Assembly: GCA_025024175.1 (NCBI GenBank)
Contig: QCXZ01000137.1
Coordinates: 71,362,680-71,426,679, forward strand
DNA length: 64,000 nucleotides
Origin: Rhyzopertha dominica
Taxonomy: Eukaryota; Arthropoda; Insecta; Coleoptera; Bostrichidae
Reading direction: 5' to 3'
In this document: positions 1-11,108 of the stretch, piece by piece
Layout of the letters: each line of letters starts with the position of its first letter
How positions within the stretch are numbered: position 1 is the first letter of the stretch
Made by a program: the position numbers and the translations under genes
The notes under the pieces: generated by a model
Told to the model about the DNA's origin: nothing
What the model saw: only the letters and a program-made list of their open reading frames with translations
The model's database searches: none

Positions 1-582
1 GAATTTAAGCCAAAACATAGGAAGCATTCCATTAAAATGGAACGGTCTAGTTCCTCAGAAAGTGAAGAATGTGTTAAGCAACCTGACAAGAAGGATACTA
101 AAGACAGGGAAAAAGATAAAAAGACTGACCACAAAGAATCACATAAAAGTTCAAGTTCGAAACGAAAACATGAATCAAGTAGTAGTGAAGTAAAGAAAAG
201 TGGTACAGAAACAACAAAGCATTCATCTGATGTTAAGAAACACAGTTCATCAGATAAACACGGGCATAAAGACAAGAAGCATGACGAAAAGCCCAAGCAC
301 AGCAGTAGTAGTTCCTCAAAACAGAAGTCACACTCATCTAAAGACAAAAGTAAGAGGAGAGAAGATGGTGAAGAAAAGAAGAGTGATAGAGCTAAGTCAA
401 AATCAAAAATTTCTAGTGGGGAATGTGGAATTGGTTCAGAATCTGGGGCTAGTTTTGCTGAAGCTCTCGGAATGCTAGAACCTAGCAGCAGTAAGGCAAG
501 TGTGAAGAAGAAGGTTTCTTCACCTTCCCCATCTAAACCAGAAAAAACTAGTTCTAAACTAAAGGTTGAAGATGATGAAACG
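1..582 (+). CDS. EloA: EloA exon (5' partial), Lys/Ser-rich linker
   Basis: The frame is open from base 1 through the ATG at 37, so that ATG is internal, not a start. The exon ends at ACG|GTAATT in phase 0; reading on gives a stop at 598-600, inside intron 1 (583-738). It encodes a low-complexity Ser/Lys/His/Asp region and then the short SFAEALGM motif seen upstream of the BC-box in Elongin A proteins. Confidence 0.85.
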
Positions 583-3500
583 GTAATTATTACTGATTAA
601 ATAATTTATTACTTTATAGAAGTTCTTTTTCTTTTTTATATTTGTAATGACGTTTTTTATTAATTTTTTAATTTTGTTATTTAGTTATGCAAATAAATTT
701 ATTTTCCTTCTTTCATAGTTGTCTAATTGTACTTTTAGCCACCTTTATTGAAAGAGACAAAACTTGAACCGTTAGATATAAATATATCTAGTTTGTTGCC
801 CACTATAACACCGAACTATCGGCCTTTGGGGAATTATAGCGATAACGCGCACCAAAGAAATAAAATAATTTCTGATGATGAAGCTCTTAGTAGAGTAATG
901 TCGTCAAAGAACCAAAGGTATTTAAATGTGTTAGTATCATTTTCTTAATGATTAATTTAACTTATTTGCAGAACAAAGGTTTATTCTGGAAATAAGTCAG
1001 CATGGAATGAAGTGCCAACACTTTTTGAATTATGCACTAGGGTATTGCAAGATAACATTGATGGTAAGAAAATGTTAGGTTTGTGTAGATATAGTAGAAT
1101 AGATCAACTATTAAATGAAGTGAGATATGCTTTATTATGTGAAACATACAGATTTTTTGATAAGACATAAATGATGTCAGCTTTGTTTTTTTAAGAAAAG
1201 TTCATGAAAACATGTTATGCTGAATTTTTTTTACTAATGCTACAAAATTTGTTTTATCGTCGCTTCATGACTGCATAAAAGGTTCATTGCTCAAGCAGAC
1301 CAAATATTAATCAAGCGTTTGAAAAGTGAGAGGTTTGTTAAATTAAAAAGTATTTCATAACAAAAAAGTTAATTACTAAGTATTATAGTACAGTAGTACT
1401 GATTTTTTAAGAGGCAAAATTTTAATCCAAAAATTGTTCAAAACCTATATACATGATGTTGCCTGCGCAACCAACTTGACACAGAGTAGTATTTAATATC
1501 TTTTAAAAATTGTTTTAGGCCGAAAAGGTTTCATTTACTTTTAAATTTTTAGTTCTTTGGCTTCAATTTAAAAAAAAAATTGTGTTGACAACAAAACTTG
1601 TTTGGATATGCCTATCGATGGATGCCAAATCGAGCATATAAGACTAAAAAAACTCAAGTTAGGTAGTATTGAACAATCATATTATTAATGCATATAATAA
1701 TGATTATACAGCTTTAATTATTGATAAAAACATCTTACTATCAATACCATATTAATTGGTAATGGGCAGAATCGAATACTTTGTGGAATCGAGAACTCGG
1801 TTCTCAAATACTTTTTAGAATCGATAACTTATGCGAGAACTTACATTCGAGAACCGGTGGAAGGAGATAACAGAACACAATATTTAGTATACCTCATTTA
1901 TTTTTATTGTATTTGTATATATTCTGTATTGTTAATAAGTTGTTGTGTGTAATTAATAATAACATTAGCGAATTGTTTGTTTTAGTGCTTACAAATTTAA
2001 AGACAAATGAATTCAATTACTCAGATTATCCAGGTTTCGGTTTTGTCAGGAACGAGTACGAAAACAAGAACCAACAAGGCACCCATCATCGCGCGACGCA
2101 TATATATTTGTGTACCCCACGCACCTTGGCAATAACAGTTCTAGTTCTCGAAAATCGCGAAAAGATAGACGAGACGGTGTAAAACAAAGCAACGCTGCGC
2201 GCTAGACCTAAATCTATCCGAGTGCGCTGCACATATTATCTGACCTGATATCCGAGAACTCTATACAAGTACTCGAGTACTCGACAATTTTGTTCTCGAG
2301 AAACGCGAGCGAAACCTAACAGAGTGCCCCGTGCATGTCATCTGACATCCGAGAACTCTATATTCGATTACTCGACAATTTTGTTCTCGAGAAACGCGAG
2401 CGAGACCTAACAGAATGCCCCGCGCATGTCATCGGACATCCGAGAACTCTGTATTCGAATACTCGGTAGAACTTTGCGATTCTGGTATTCGAAAACTCGC
2501 ATCACTAATATTAATCACTTTCTGAAAAACATTCCTATTGCAATAATTTTCTTTGCTTCAATGTTGCTTTGCATTTTGGAGAAGATGGTCTGGAAAATAG
2601 CATCGATTTCTAGTTTTTTATCAGCAAACAGATACCACTCAGTTTCTTCTTCAGCTCTATTGATTTCTTCATTTTGATGCAGCTTCAAATAACATTTCAT
2701 TCTCAGTAAGGGGATTCTGCATCTCTATCCTTTCCAGTCGGCATATACGGTGGAGCATGTGATGCCAGCTTTTCTGCAGAAACAAGCAGTTTGACATCCT
2801 TTTGTAAAGGTGCTGGAAGTGGTATTTAGCAATTCCTATGGTGCTAGAAGTTGGGCTGTTGTAAATAGACCATTTTGGGTGATCTTCCATTCCCACTGCT
2901 TGGCTCAAGGATGCTATTTTTCAATGCTTGCACTTGTAAATAAACCCTCAGTGCAGGTGAACAGCCGCTTCAGTGGGACGCAAATGTGCCAAATTGAAAT
3001 AATTTTTTGATAATGCCCTCTGGAAGAGTTGTAGTTTGGTTAAGCTTTAGGTTAAGCAATTTGTTATTTCCATCTTTATATTGCACCTTTATAATGATTA
3101 TATTCAAATTTACATCCATTTCAAGAAACACAAATTAAGTAATGCAATAGATTTACTCCAAAATTAACTTGACAGTTTCAAAAAGTAATGTGATGATAAT
3201 GGTCTGCTACTAAACCCAAGAAGATCTGAAATAGCCTTTATATACATAATATAATATTTTTATATAATATATACATAACTCTTCACAATGAAAGCATTAT
3301 GTGGGTGAGCTCTACACAAAATCTCAGGTTTGATGAGAACCTCATCTTTGATCAAGACGTACAAACATCATCAAAAAAATAAAGTTAATAAATAGCTTCA
3401 AATCCTACCTGAATCAGGAAATCTAAAATTAATAAAATCATTGATATACCCCAAATTTTTTACTACCTGAAATGAAATGTAATATAAATATAACTACGAG

Positions 3501-6500
3501 TAATTAATAAAATGAATTGAATAGTTGAATAATGTCATTAATATTAATTCATACTTCTAAGTAATAAATTTGCTTTTAAATTTGAATGTATATGATTTGG
3601 CATTCAAAAGTTAAAACTTCAAAAATTATTTCTAGCAGAAATTAAGGATTACTACTTTCAGTTTTTTCTTGTGTATCTGTGTGAATTTTTTACTTATGAA
3701 TTAAAACAAAAGTATTTTAAAATTATACTTTTTTCCTAAACAGAAATACAGTTTGTATTAAATTCATGAAAATAACCATATAGGCTAAGTTTATCATTGA
3801 CTCATCATATCTTATAATTAACTAGAATCTTCACCTTTCATTTTCTTATAGCACTAGAATATACGGGAGGTGTCCCTTATGGAATTTTGAAGCCAGTTTT
3901 GGAACGTGCCACTCCGAGTCAACTATTTATGATGGAGCACCACAATCCATACTTAATAGAAGACACCGATGAATTATGGGAACTCCATTGCCAGAAAGAA
4001 TTCAAAACGAAGAAAAGAGATGAGATGGAGTCTTGGCGTGAAATGTACCTACGCTGTCTGGATGAAAGGGAGGCTAAATTGGCTGCTCTTACAGCCAATA
4101 TTAAACAGGCTCAGGATAAATCTGTACCTGTTAAGCAGACAAAACTTGCATATGTAAATACAAGTTTTGTGAAACCGCCGCGAGATGTTGCCAGAAGACA
4201 AGTAAGTTGCCTGTTTAAAGCAGTGTGTTTGCATTAATGGTACAGGACTTTTTTGTGTTTTAACATATTTCTTCCCTTTGGGTGTAGAGGTATGCACTTC
4301 ATTGCGAACTGGTGCTTTGTAAGAGTTTATTTACTCTTCCCTTACTTTTGGTACTCTTTTTACCTCATTGCATGTCAGGTTACTCAACTTGAGCGATATC
4401 ACCATCGTTTTTGTGATCCTATGGCTGCTAATTTTTGAATTGATTTTCCCTCCCATAAAAAGAGTTTTATGTCTTCTCAAAGTTCCTTCTATTGATGACT
4501 TAACATTCAATGTAATACTTTTTGTTAGGCATTAATAAACAACATTTCTCTACCCCATATGAAGAAATCTATTCACACATGTTGTTTCCTCTCAATCTCA
4601 AGCTTACAGAGTTTGACAACTCGTTTCATCTATACTACTTGAGTTCGTACTACCTGTACGACACCAACTTTTGTAGGAAAGGTCTTAATTATTCTACCAA
4701 TAGGTCAGCACTTTCTCAGTAAATTTGAGTCAGTAATACACATGATTTCTTTTAACCACTTTTTCTCTGTTCAAATCTGGCAAATATATTATTTACCATC
4801 TTTTCCAAAAGGTGTTCGAAATTTTCTGGACACTTCTACAGTGTTTCTTTAGAATGTCATCCTCCGGCAGGTAAGTATTCCTCAAGCTAACTAAAAAATT
4901 ATTTGGCGCCAACACTTCCACCAGAATCTATGTCAGCACTCTGGACTTTAGAATTGACTGAACTGTCTAAACTCAGTGATAAAGTGATTTCCAAAAAAAA
5001 AACATAACTATTACACCAAACCTCTTCTCGTTTCATCGACCAATTTTAACTATTAACGGCCCAAAATAGTCTACTTCTGTCTTTGCGAAAGGTTTGTGTA
5101 AAACTGCTAGTCGAGCATCAGGTATCATGCCCATTTTTGGAATTGTAAGTGATGCTCTTTTATTCTTACAAAGTTGATAATTCATCCAAATCCTTCTGGC
5201 AGTATTCCTGCTTTTGTATCCAAAATTTCTGTCTGATCTCATTCATTATCATTTCATACCCTTGATTTAAATTGCTTGATGATATTTGACCATAAGTAAT
5301 TCGGTAAATCTATGCTTTGATTGCAGTATTATAGTATCCATCTGTTTCTAAAAAGATTCTGCCCTTCTCTTCATTTGTATATCACTTTCAGCTAGGTAGG
5401 AGTAAACCATGTTTAATTTACTGTTCTTCTTCAACCTAATGTCCCCTAAAAGATTATTAATTTTTTTATTATAACAATCATATTGCACCTGTTGATACCA
5501 TATCTTTTCTACAGTATTCAGTTCCTCAACTGTGATACCTTTGTATGATCTTCTTCTCTTGCATACAGAAATAAACCTGTACATCCAAGCAGAACTTTTC
5601 ATAGCTATAAAACCTGTGAGTATCTGAAAATTCAATGTTTATTTTATGTGTTTTGACATAACAGACTGCTAATGCAGATTTCTTTAGTTCCAATTCTTTT
5701 CCATTATGATTTTCTATATTCACATTCGTGTAATTAGTTTCACGGTGCAGAAACTTTGGACTCCCAAACCATCTATTCAAATAGTAGTGTGTCTTCAATA
5801 TTCTTCAGATGGAATCTAGAACCATTTTTCGGGTTTTGACAAATATAATATTTTTGTAATCCTGTATGCTACAAACACCTTGAAATTGTATATTTCTAGC
5901 CTTATCCAATGCAGAACTATTTGCGAGTTTGGCCAGTAACATATCTTTGAAATAGGCCTGTGCGCACTTTTTTTTATTGCAGAATAGGAATCTTCTTGAA
6001 AAAAATAGACCCCTGTTTTGTTTATTTTTTGCAAAGCGCTTAGTTAATGCTTAAAAAATGATTGTTTATGTTTAAAGTTTGAATCTCTGACGTCATCATT
6101 CTCTAACGCGCTTAGTGCGGTGTAACTGTGATGTTGCCACGCCATTTTCTGATCCTGGCATTCCTGTTGGCCGAGATGAGGTTTCTGAAACCGTTATTCT
6201 AAACTCGCAACCGTAATTATGAATTATAAAAACCTAAACGCGAATGAATGTGTTAAACGCGGTTCGTTGTTAGTCATTTTCACTGTAAATATTAAAACGT
6301 AAAATATATTAAATTAAAATATTAACTTGTAGCGGATATATCGCGAACAGAATTTATTTTATGGCAGCCGCATGATAAGTCCATTTTCAAGTGATATTAA
6401 AACTAGAACAACTATTTATTAAGTAGGTAAACTCGTTACAGCGTGTATAGCTGCCATTACATTATTTTATTCAAGTCACAACCTTTAAATAGCAAAATCA

Positions 6501-7001
6501 CCTAATTTGCGTAAAATCGAACGATCTAGCCACAGGAGTTTCCATTCATGTAAAATTCGTCAATCATGTGTAAGTCAATTTTTTGTAAATTGTCCGAAGA
6601 TCCCTTTACATAATCTTGCTCCATAATTGCAGTCTATGTTTGAACAACAACGTACCAAGTAAATAAAAACAAAACTTTAACGCGTCCTCCGTTCTTAAAC
6701 CAAAACGTAAACAAAAGTACAAAGGCACAACCACAGAACATACGCGTTCATTTGTGGAATGTTCACTTGTTAGTTCGCTCTTTTTCAGGCGAAAAATGGT
6801 TTGAAAGCTGCTCCATCTGTGACTCCATCTTCTCGCCTTGCCGCCATTGTGAATTCGGCATCAGCGGGCCAGGTAACAGTTCCGAATCCGGGTCCAAGAG
6901 CTGCAGATCGCTCTAGCTCAAGCAACGCTCACGTTAAACCTAAAAAAGCGCCTCTTATGCAGAAAGCATTAGCATTAATCAGAAATAGATATAAAAGATA
7001 G
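1..7001 (+). CDS. EloA: Elongin A, 3' part (five exons, 5' end outside window)
   Basis: Elongin A is the large subunit of the Elongin (SIII) complex. It stimulates Pol II elongation and, with Elongin B/C and a cullin, forms a ubiquitin ligase for stalled Rpb1. Exons 1-582, 739-917, 972-1063, 3852-4201 and 6789-7001 total 1416 nt, exactly 471 codons plus TAG. Visible in the partial protein: a Lys/Ser-rich disordered stretch (about residues 10-150), a SFAEALGM motif (151-158), the BC-box TLFELCTRVL (270-279), then the F-box-like Elongin A block with EYTGG, ESWREMYLR and LTANI, and a basic C-terminus ending RNRYKR. The N-terminal TFIIS-like domain is not in the window, because the frame is open from base 1. 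Order and motifs fit metazoan Elongin A closely. Long introns 3 and 4 carry transposon relics. Identity is near certain; the exact splice bases are read by eye. Confidence 0.95.
739..917 (+). CDS. EloA: EloA exon, linker before BC-box
   Basis: The acceptor is TTTTAG before 739, and the donor is AAAG|GTATTT after 917. The exon adds 59 codons plus 2 nt, beginning PPLLKETKLEP. The intron that follows (918-971) is only 54 bp. Confidence 0.85.
972..1063 (+). CDS. EloA: EloA exon with Elongin BC-box
   Basis: The acceptor is TTTGCAG, and the donor is GATG|GTAAGA in phase 1. The exon encodes TKVYSGNKSAWNEVPTLFEL and continues with CTRVLQDNID. It contains the BC-box consensus TLxxxCxxxL (nucleotides 1018-1047), the surface that binds Elongin B/C. 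Confidence 0.93.
1757..2507. mobile_element. hAT-type non-autonomous element in EloA intron 3, with 8-bp TSD
   Basis: The 751-bp block is flanked by an exact 8-bp direct repeat, ATATTAAT (1749-1756 and 2508-2515). Its ends are inverted and hAT-like: left TGGTAATGGG, right (reverse complement) TAGTGATGCG, followed by a shared TCGAATAC. The interior is full of CGAGAACTC and ATTCGA motifs in both orientations and carries a roughly 91-bp tandem repeat near its right end. There is no transposase frame. The rest of intron 3 (1064-1748 and 2516-3851) is AT-rich with only short frames I cannot identify. Confidence 0.75.
2235..2480. repeat. Tandem repeat, period about 91 bp, roughly 2.5 copies
   Basis: ACAATTTTGTTCTCGAGAAA recurs at 2284 and 2375. 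Both copies are followed by CGCGAGCG, CCTAACAGA, a TGCATGTCAT-type segment and CCGAGAACTCT. A third partial unit runs to about 2475. The array is internal to the hAT element. Confidence 0.8.
3852..4201 (+). CDS. EloA: EloA exon, F-box-like Elongin A domain
   Basis: The acceptor is TTATAG, and the donor is CAA|GTAAGT in phase 0. The exon encodes the most conserved block of the family: EYTGGVPYG, LKPVLERATPSQLF, NPYLIED, LWELHC, ESWREMYLR, DEREAKL and LTANI. The apparent ATG-initiated frame at 3887 is simply internal to this exon. Confidence 0.95.
4560..6034 (-). pseudogene. BEL/Pao retrotransposon pol relic, antisense in EloA intron 4
   Basis: Minus-strand frames, read from high to low coordinates, show the 3' part of a BEL/Pao polyprotein in order. 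About 6034-5816 resembles the RNase H-like segment (SQIVLHWI, then KVFVAYRITKIL). About 5798-5526 includes a GSPKFLH stretch typical of the linker. About 5242-5033 is the integrase start (KMGMIPDARL, then FAKTEVDYFGPL). About 4880-4570 is the C-terminal DUF5641-type region (LPPEDDILKKHCRSVQ, FWKRW, then GRIIK and KLCKLEIE). Several frameshifts and stops separate the pieces, so it is dead. No LTRs were found, and gag, protease and RT are absent. The remaining intron (4202-4559 and 6035-6788) shows nothing else I can name. Confidence 0.72.
6789..7001 (+). CDS. EloA: EloA last coding exon
   Basis: The acceptor is TTTTTCAG. The exon starts AKNGLKAAPSVTPSSRLA in phase 0 and ends with MQKALALIRNRYKR and TAG. 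The basic C-terminal peptide is typical of Elongin A. Confidence 0.93.
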   Translation, partial: AKNGLKAAPSVTPSSRLAAIVNSASAGQVTVPNPGPRAADRSSSSNAHVKPKKAPLMQKALALIRNRYKR

Positions 7002-7540
7002 AAGTTACTATAGTTGCCCATAGGTTTGATTTTGAACTTTGCCTCTGACCTTTGACTTCTTTCGGTATGTCCTAAGAAGTGAAATTCACTCCAATTAAAT
7101 GTAAAGTCTCTGAATCCATGTTTAAAAAGTGCAAATATTGGTTTGTTTGCTTCTTTTTTGTGTATGTTATTGGCATGTTTTACTCTTAATGAATTTATGC
7201 TGGACTTGCATTATTACGGACTACTTATGTCACAATTGTGTTTTTACATATTATTGTTATTGTGATTTATGGCATAGGTATTTTTTTTATCTTAGTTTTG
7301 TCATAAAACATTATATAGACTGTGATAAGAATTGATTTTAACACAGTGCTATTGTTCTGTATCTTCTGGTTATACGGTTGGAAATATACGTAAATCATGG
7401 GAATACCAGTACGATCCTATTTTTGTATGTCAAGGTTTAGATTCTGATAATTTAGGATTGGGAAAGTGTACAATTACCAGAATTCTAAATAACTGGTATA
7501 GATGATTGTTCTTTTAAATAAATTGATTTTATCCAAACAA
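7002..7540 (+). other. EloA: EloA 3' UTR with AATAAA
   Basis: AT-rich non-coding sequence follows the stop codon. The first well-placed AATAAA is at 7517-7522, so cleavage around 7535-7550 is expected. The end is inferred from the hexamer only. Confidence 0.5.
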
Positions 7541-7980
7541 ATATGTGTTTTAAGTATACTCTAGGGTATTTGTCTGTGTGATTAAGAACTCACTGGAATG
7601 ATTCTTGGGGGCCCTTATTCCACTAAATTTATTATTTATATTATATATTAATTTTTTAAATCCAAACAGAATAAGAAAGACAAGTTCAATTTTTCTCAGG
7701 CAGTTTTTCTTTATTGATAAAATCATAATTTTAAAGTAAATTGTATAATTTTTAGCAAAGCGTAAACTTTCTACAATTTTTCCTAGCAGACGGAAATTTG
7801 CCTATAGGAAAATGTTATATGAGCTCCTTCAAACCCAGTTAAAAAAATTAGTTTTTCCTATACTTTTTTTTTTGTTAATTAGTAGCAGAACAAAGGAGCT
7901 TAAAGTCTAATAAATGTGAATGACGGGTACACGGGTAGTGCCATCAAATGATGACTACTGCAACCAACAATAAAAATGTA
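7541..7980. other. Intergenic, no feature seen
   Basis: AT-rich spacer between the EloA polyadenylation signal and the pogo-like element. No coding, repeat or RNA signal was recognised. Confidence 0.5.
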
Positions 7981-9049
7981 GGGGAGAGTTGGATAAAACA
8001 GGATGGTCCGGTAAAACGGGGTACCGTGTTTTATTTTACAAGTAGTGCCATCAATCCGATAAAAGTGTAACTATAACTTTAGGTGCCTCCTTATGTCATG
8101 CGAGTATTTTAGTTATATTAGTTTGACTACAGATGGCGGAACTATCAAAATTCAAAACGTTAGATCTTTGGCTTGCTTTTCACAGTCGACATTTCAGTTT
8201 ATGGACAAATNCGATCAAAGATGAATACATTTTTAGGATACAGTGTTTGTTTACTACAGCTATGCACAACAGGTTTGAAAAATTTATTTTGTTTATTTAN
8301 TAAAAGACGGTCGAATGTTTGGCTATCAACAGTTGTGTAAAACGGGACACTGGGTAATCGGGTAAAACGGGGGTGTCCCGTTGTACCCATTTATGAACAA
8401 CAATGCCCCTACTGCCCAGCTAAATAAAAAAGAAAAAAATAAAGTTGAATAAGAAGACAGCTAACCCTTACAAGAAAGCAAAGAAGACAAAAGGCAGTAG
8501 CAGTTCTGAAGAGGATGGAAATGAAGAAGTGACATGCATAATTTGCACTGAATTGTATTCCAATTGTAAGTCAGAAGAGGGTTGGATAAGGTGTCAGCAT
8601 TGCAGAGGATGGGCGCATGAAGCTTGTGCAGATGTGGAGGAAGACGAAGACAAAATTTTTGTCTGTGACTTCTGCCAGTAATATCTTATTACTAACTACT
8701 TTTGCTTTGTATACAAATAACATATTTTGTCTCATTTTGTATTTATAACAACATATTTTGAGTCTTTTCTATTCAGTCATATTGTCTTTTGTTGAAGAGG
8801 AAACCATAGAAAACTCTAAAACCACGTGTCCCGTTTTGTCCGACTAGATTGCTAAAACGGGATACTTTGCACTTTTACAAAACACGTTTTTTTTGTTCTC
8901 TTTTCACTTAGTTTTTCTATAAGTTACGGTGGCCATCAAAAGTCCATATATCAATAAACCTAAGGCCAAAAAAGTGTTCTTTAAAATCCGTTATTAAAAA
9001 AGTTTTGAGACGTAAAACACCAAGTATCCCGTTTTACCCAACTCTCCCC
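7981..9049 (+). mobile_element. pogo/Tigger-type element, internally deleted
   Basis: TA dinucleotides flank both ends (7979-7980 and 9050-9051). The inverted termini begin GGGGAGAGTTGG and continue with (A/G)TAAAAC. The 1069-bp element keeps the C-terminal exon of the transposase (8445-8681) but lacks the CENP-B/HTH and DDE parts, so it is non-autonomous. AAAACGGG-type motifs recur through its length in both orientations. Confidence 0.8.
8445..8681 (+). pseudogene. C-terminal PHD-like (C4HC3) finger of a pogo-type transposase
   Basis: The frame has 78 codons; codon 1 is TTG, so it is best read as the last exon of a longer protein. It has a basic and Ser/Glu-rich lead (residues 3-28). The finger follows, with ligand spacing C31-C34, C50-C53, H58-C61 and C74-C77 and conserved Trp47 and Trp56. 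In insect pogo/jerky-like transposases a finger of this sort lies after the DDE domain. The finger itself is intact, while everything upstream is missing. It could in principle be a domesticated fragment, but it sits inside intact transposon termini and lacks its own promoter or start. Confidence 0.7.
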
Positions 9050-9254
9050 TATGTACCTGTTAAATTTATCTGGCAATCACTCTCGTCCTGCAATACAAAA
9101 CTTAAAAAACGCCATAACTTGAGTTTATTGTCAGCTATATAAGCATAAAAACCCTTTTACAGTATGTGATTTCTGATTTTCCAAAAGCTGGAAAATTTAC
9201 ATCATTATAACTTGTGAGTGACAAGATATCGAAAAAAAAAATAAAGTTGTAGCT

Positions 9255-9415
9255 AGTGTTGTTAAGTAATTAATTACAATTACTTAAAAAAGTGATTTAA
9301 TAACTTGTTGTAATTGAAGCAGTAATTAATTACTTGCGCTACAATTGTAATTAATTTGTAATTGAATTACCCATTTTGTTACAATTACAATTAGATTTTT
9401 ACAATTATATTCGAC
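9255..9415. repeat. Dense (T)AATTAC / GTAATTA repeat, probable truncated hAT end
   Basis: The block opens with TAGTGTTGTTAAGT, a hAT-like terminus, and then repeats TAATTAC or its complement many times in 150 bp. I did not find a matching right end, so it looks truncated or solo. Confidence 0.45.
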
Positions 9416-10850
9416 AGAATTATTTTTAATATTTTGGAAAGTTTAAATCTGATTACAAACCAGTAGGCGGTAAGATATTTAAAAGACAATGCTGTAGCAA
9501 TACTTAAGTGATTTAGATTAGTGTCAGTAGATCGACATAGGCTTCTGATGAAGTAGAACGCGTTTGCTCTAAGTAATTTAATGTACCCTACCCTACATGA
9601 TGGAATTCACATTTTGACTCTAAACTATCCTTGCTTAAAAAACATTTGGATTCGATTTGCAATGCAATCAAAGCAACTAAATTATAATCACTTAAATTAA
9701 CAAATACAACTTGATCTTGATAAATTAGGACTATTTACATTGNCTCAATTTTTCTTGAGTGCAGTGACCAAAATTTGAATAGACCAAATTGGCATTAATT
9801 ATTTTAGACAAAAGCCCTTGTGCTTAAGCATTCAGACACTTTATTATTAATGCCAGTTTAATAGCATTAAATTTAAAATTACATCGAAACGTTCAGACCA
9901 TTCACTTGTTAGAGATTGACTACCTACATTATCCCATCAACACAATCTAGATCTTGAGCAAGTAAGTATAGCTTCTAGTGTGATGAAAACAATGGCTTCT
10001 ATTTTTCCATTTTTTGTACCTTTTGAGATGTACTTAACAGTAAAAAACTTCTAAAACTGAAGTGAGTATTTTATTTTATTTTTTCAATGGGTAGATAGAT
10101 GTATTTTGTTCATTATTTAAAGCCAATAAAACCTTCAGATCCATTCCTTGGAATTAAATTNTTTATTTGCAATTGCAGGCTACTGCAATATATAAGAGTA
10201 GAAATCTTGAGCTGTAAATTATTCACTTTTATATACCAGTATCTACTATCTAACAATTTAATATGCAAACTGAAATTGTAAATGCAGTCCTCTTATCCTT
10301 TTTCTTATAACACCGTACTTTTAAGGTATTTGTAGTTATTTCTAGTCATAAACTCATAATTAATACTTGTACAAGTAGGTTCGGCATAAAAGAATATCAG
10401 AATAATGACACTCCTTTATAATTGATTACAAACGCTAGAAGCTGGTTATATGGTTAACAGTTTCGTTTAGTTTATTAGTATAGAGATACAATGTATATAC
10501 AAGTTGCAAAAATCGTAGGTATAACCGTATCAAAAGTTATTATTATAAAAAGCCTTGGTAGTTTATACTGATCAGACTACTGTTATTAGTAACCACTTAG
10601 GGTCTGTCCTCTTGGGATAAATAATTTATTTAGCTAAAACTAAAAGTATTATATTCAAATTTAGTGTAACACTAAATTTACCACATAAAATTTAAAACAA
10701 AGACGTAAAAAGAATTTATAAACATTTGGCCCAGATTTCAATGCATCTCTTATTGAAACTTCTTATTTTTTTACCCTTAACATAGATAATCCTAAGACAT
10801 AAAGGACTTGTTCAAATTTAACGTCGATACAATCGCTTGCAACCGCTTTC
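9416..10850. other. Intergenic, no feature seen
   Basis: AT-rich sequence with isolated N bases (9743, 10161). I could not support any gene, RNA or transposon end here. Confidence 0.5.
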
Positions 10851-11088
10851 AAACAAATCTAACCAACCAATCCAATTGGCAAGCGCGCATTCTGTTCTGT
10901 TCCGCGCCATCTGTAGGAGAAACGCCGTATTTTAATACCACGAGCATTTACATGTCGGCATGCTTGCGTCCCCTCCCCTATTGGTACGTCATGCCCGTGT
11001 ATTCCTACAGTAGTTAATTCTTAGGATAGTTTTAACGTTAGATTTAATATAATTTTAAGTTTAGCGTAAGATATTTTGATATTTAATC
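10851..11088 (+). promoter_or_regulatory. Hrb27C: Probable Hrb27C promoter / 5' UTR
   Basis: A GC-richer island in an AT-rich neighbourhood lies directly upstream of the first candidate start codon. It holds CCAAT or ATTGG elements (around 10870 and 10980), GCGCGC and a CCCCTCCCC tract. No TATA box is evident, as expected for a broadly expressed gene. The boundary is approximate and the start site is inferred. Confidence 0.35.
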
Positions 11089-11108
11089 ATGGAAGAATAC
11101 GAATATGG
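11089..11108 (+). CDS. Hrb27C: Hrb27C alternative first coding exon 1a
   Basis: ATG GAA GAA TAC GAA TAT GG joins a GTACGT donor. Spliced to 11788 it gives MEEYEYGKLFVGG. It has the same length and phase as exon 1b, so the two are interchangeable. Confidence 0.55.

Noticed and set aside
2515..2908. Two antisense frames of 61 and 79 codons in EloA intron 3
   Set aside because: No family motif, no shared frame, and outside the hAT element. Probably chance or very old repeat.
8011..8380. Similarity of the pogo element motifs to the CENP-B box
   Set aside because: Only the ACGGGA core is shared; the TTCG half is missing, so centromere-type binding is not supported.
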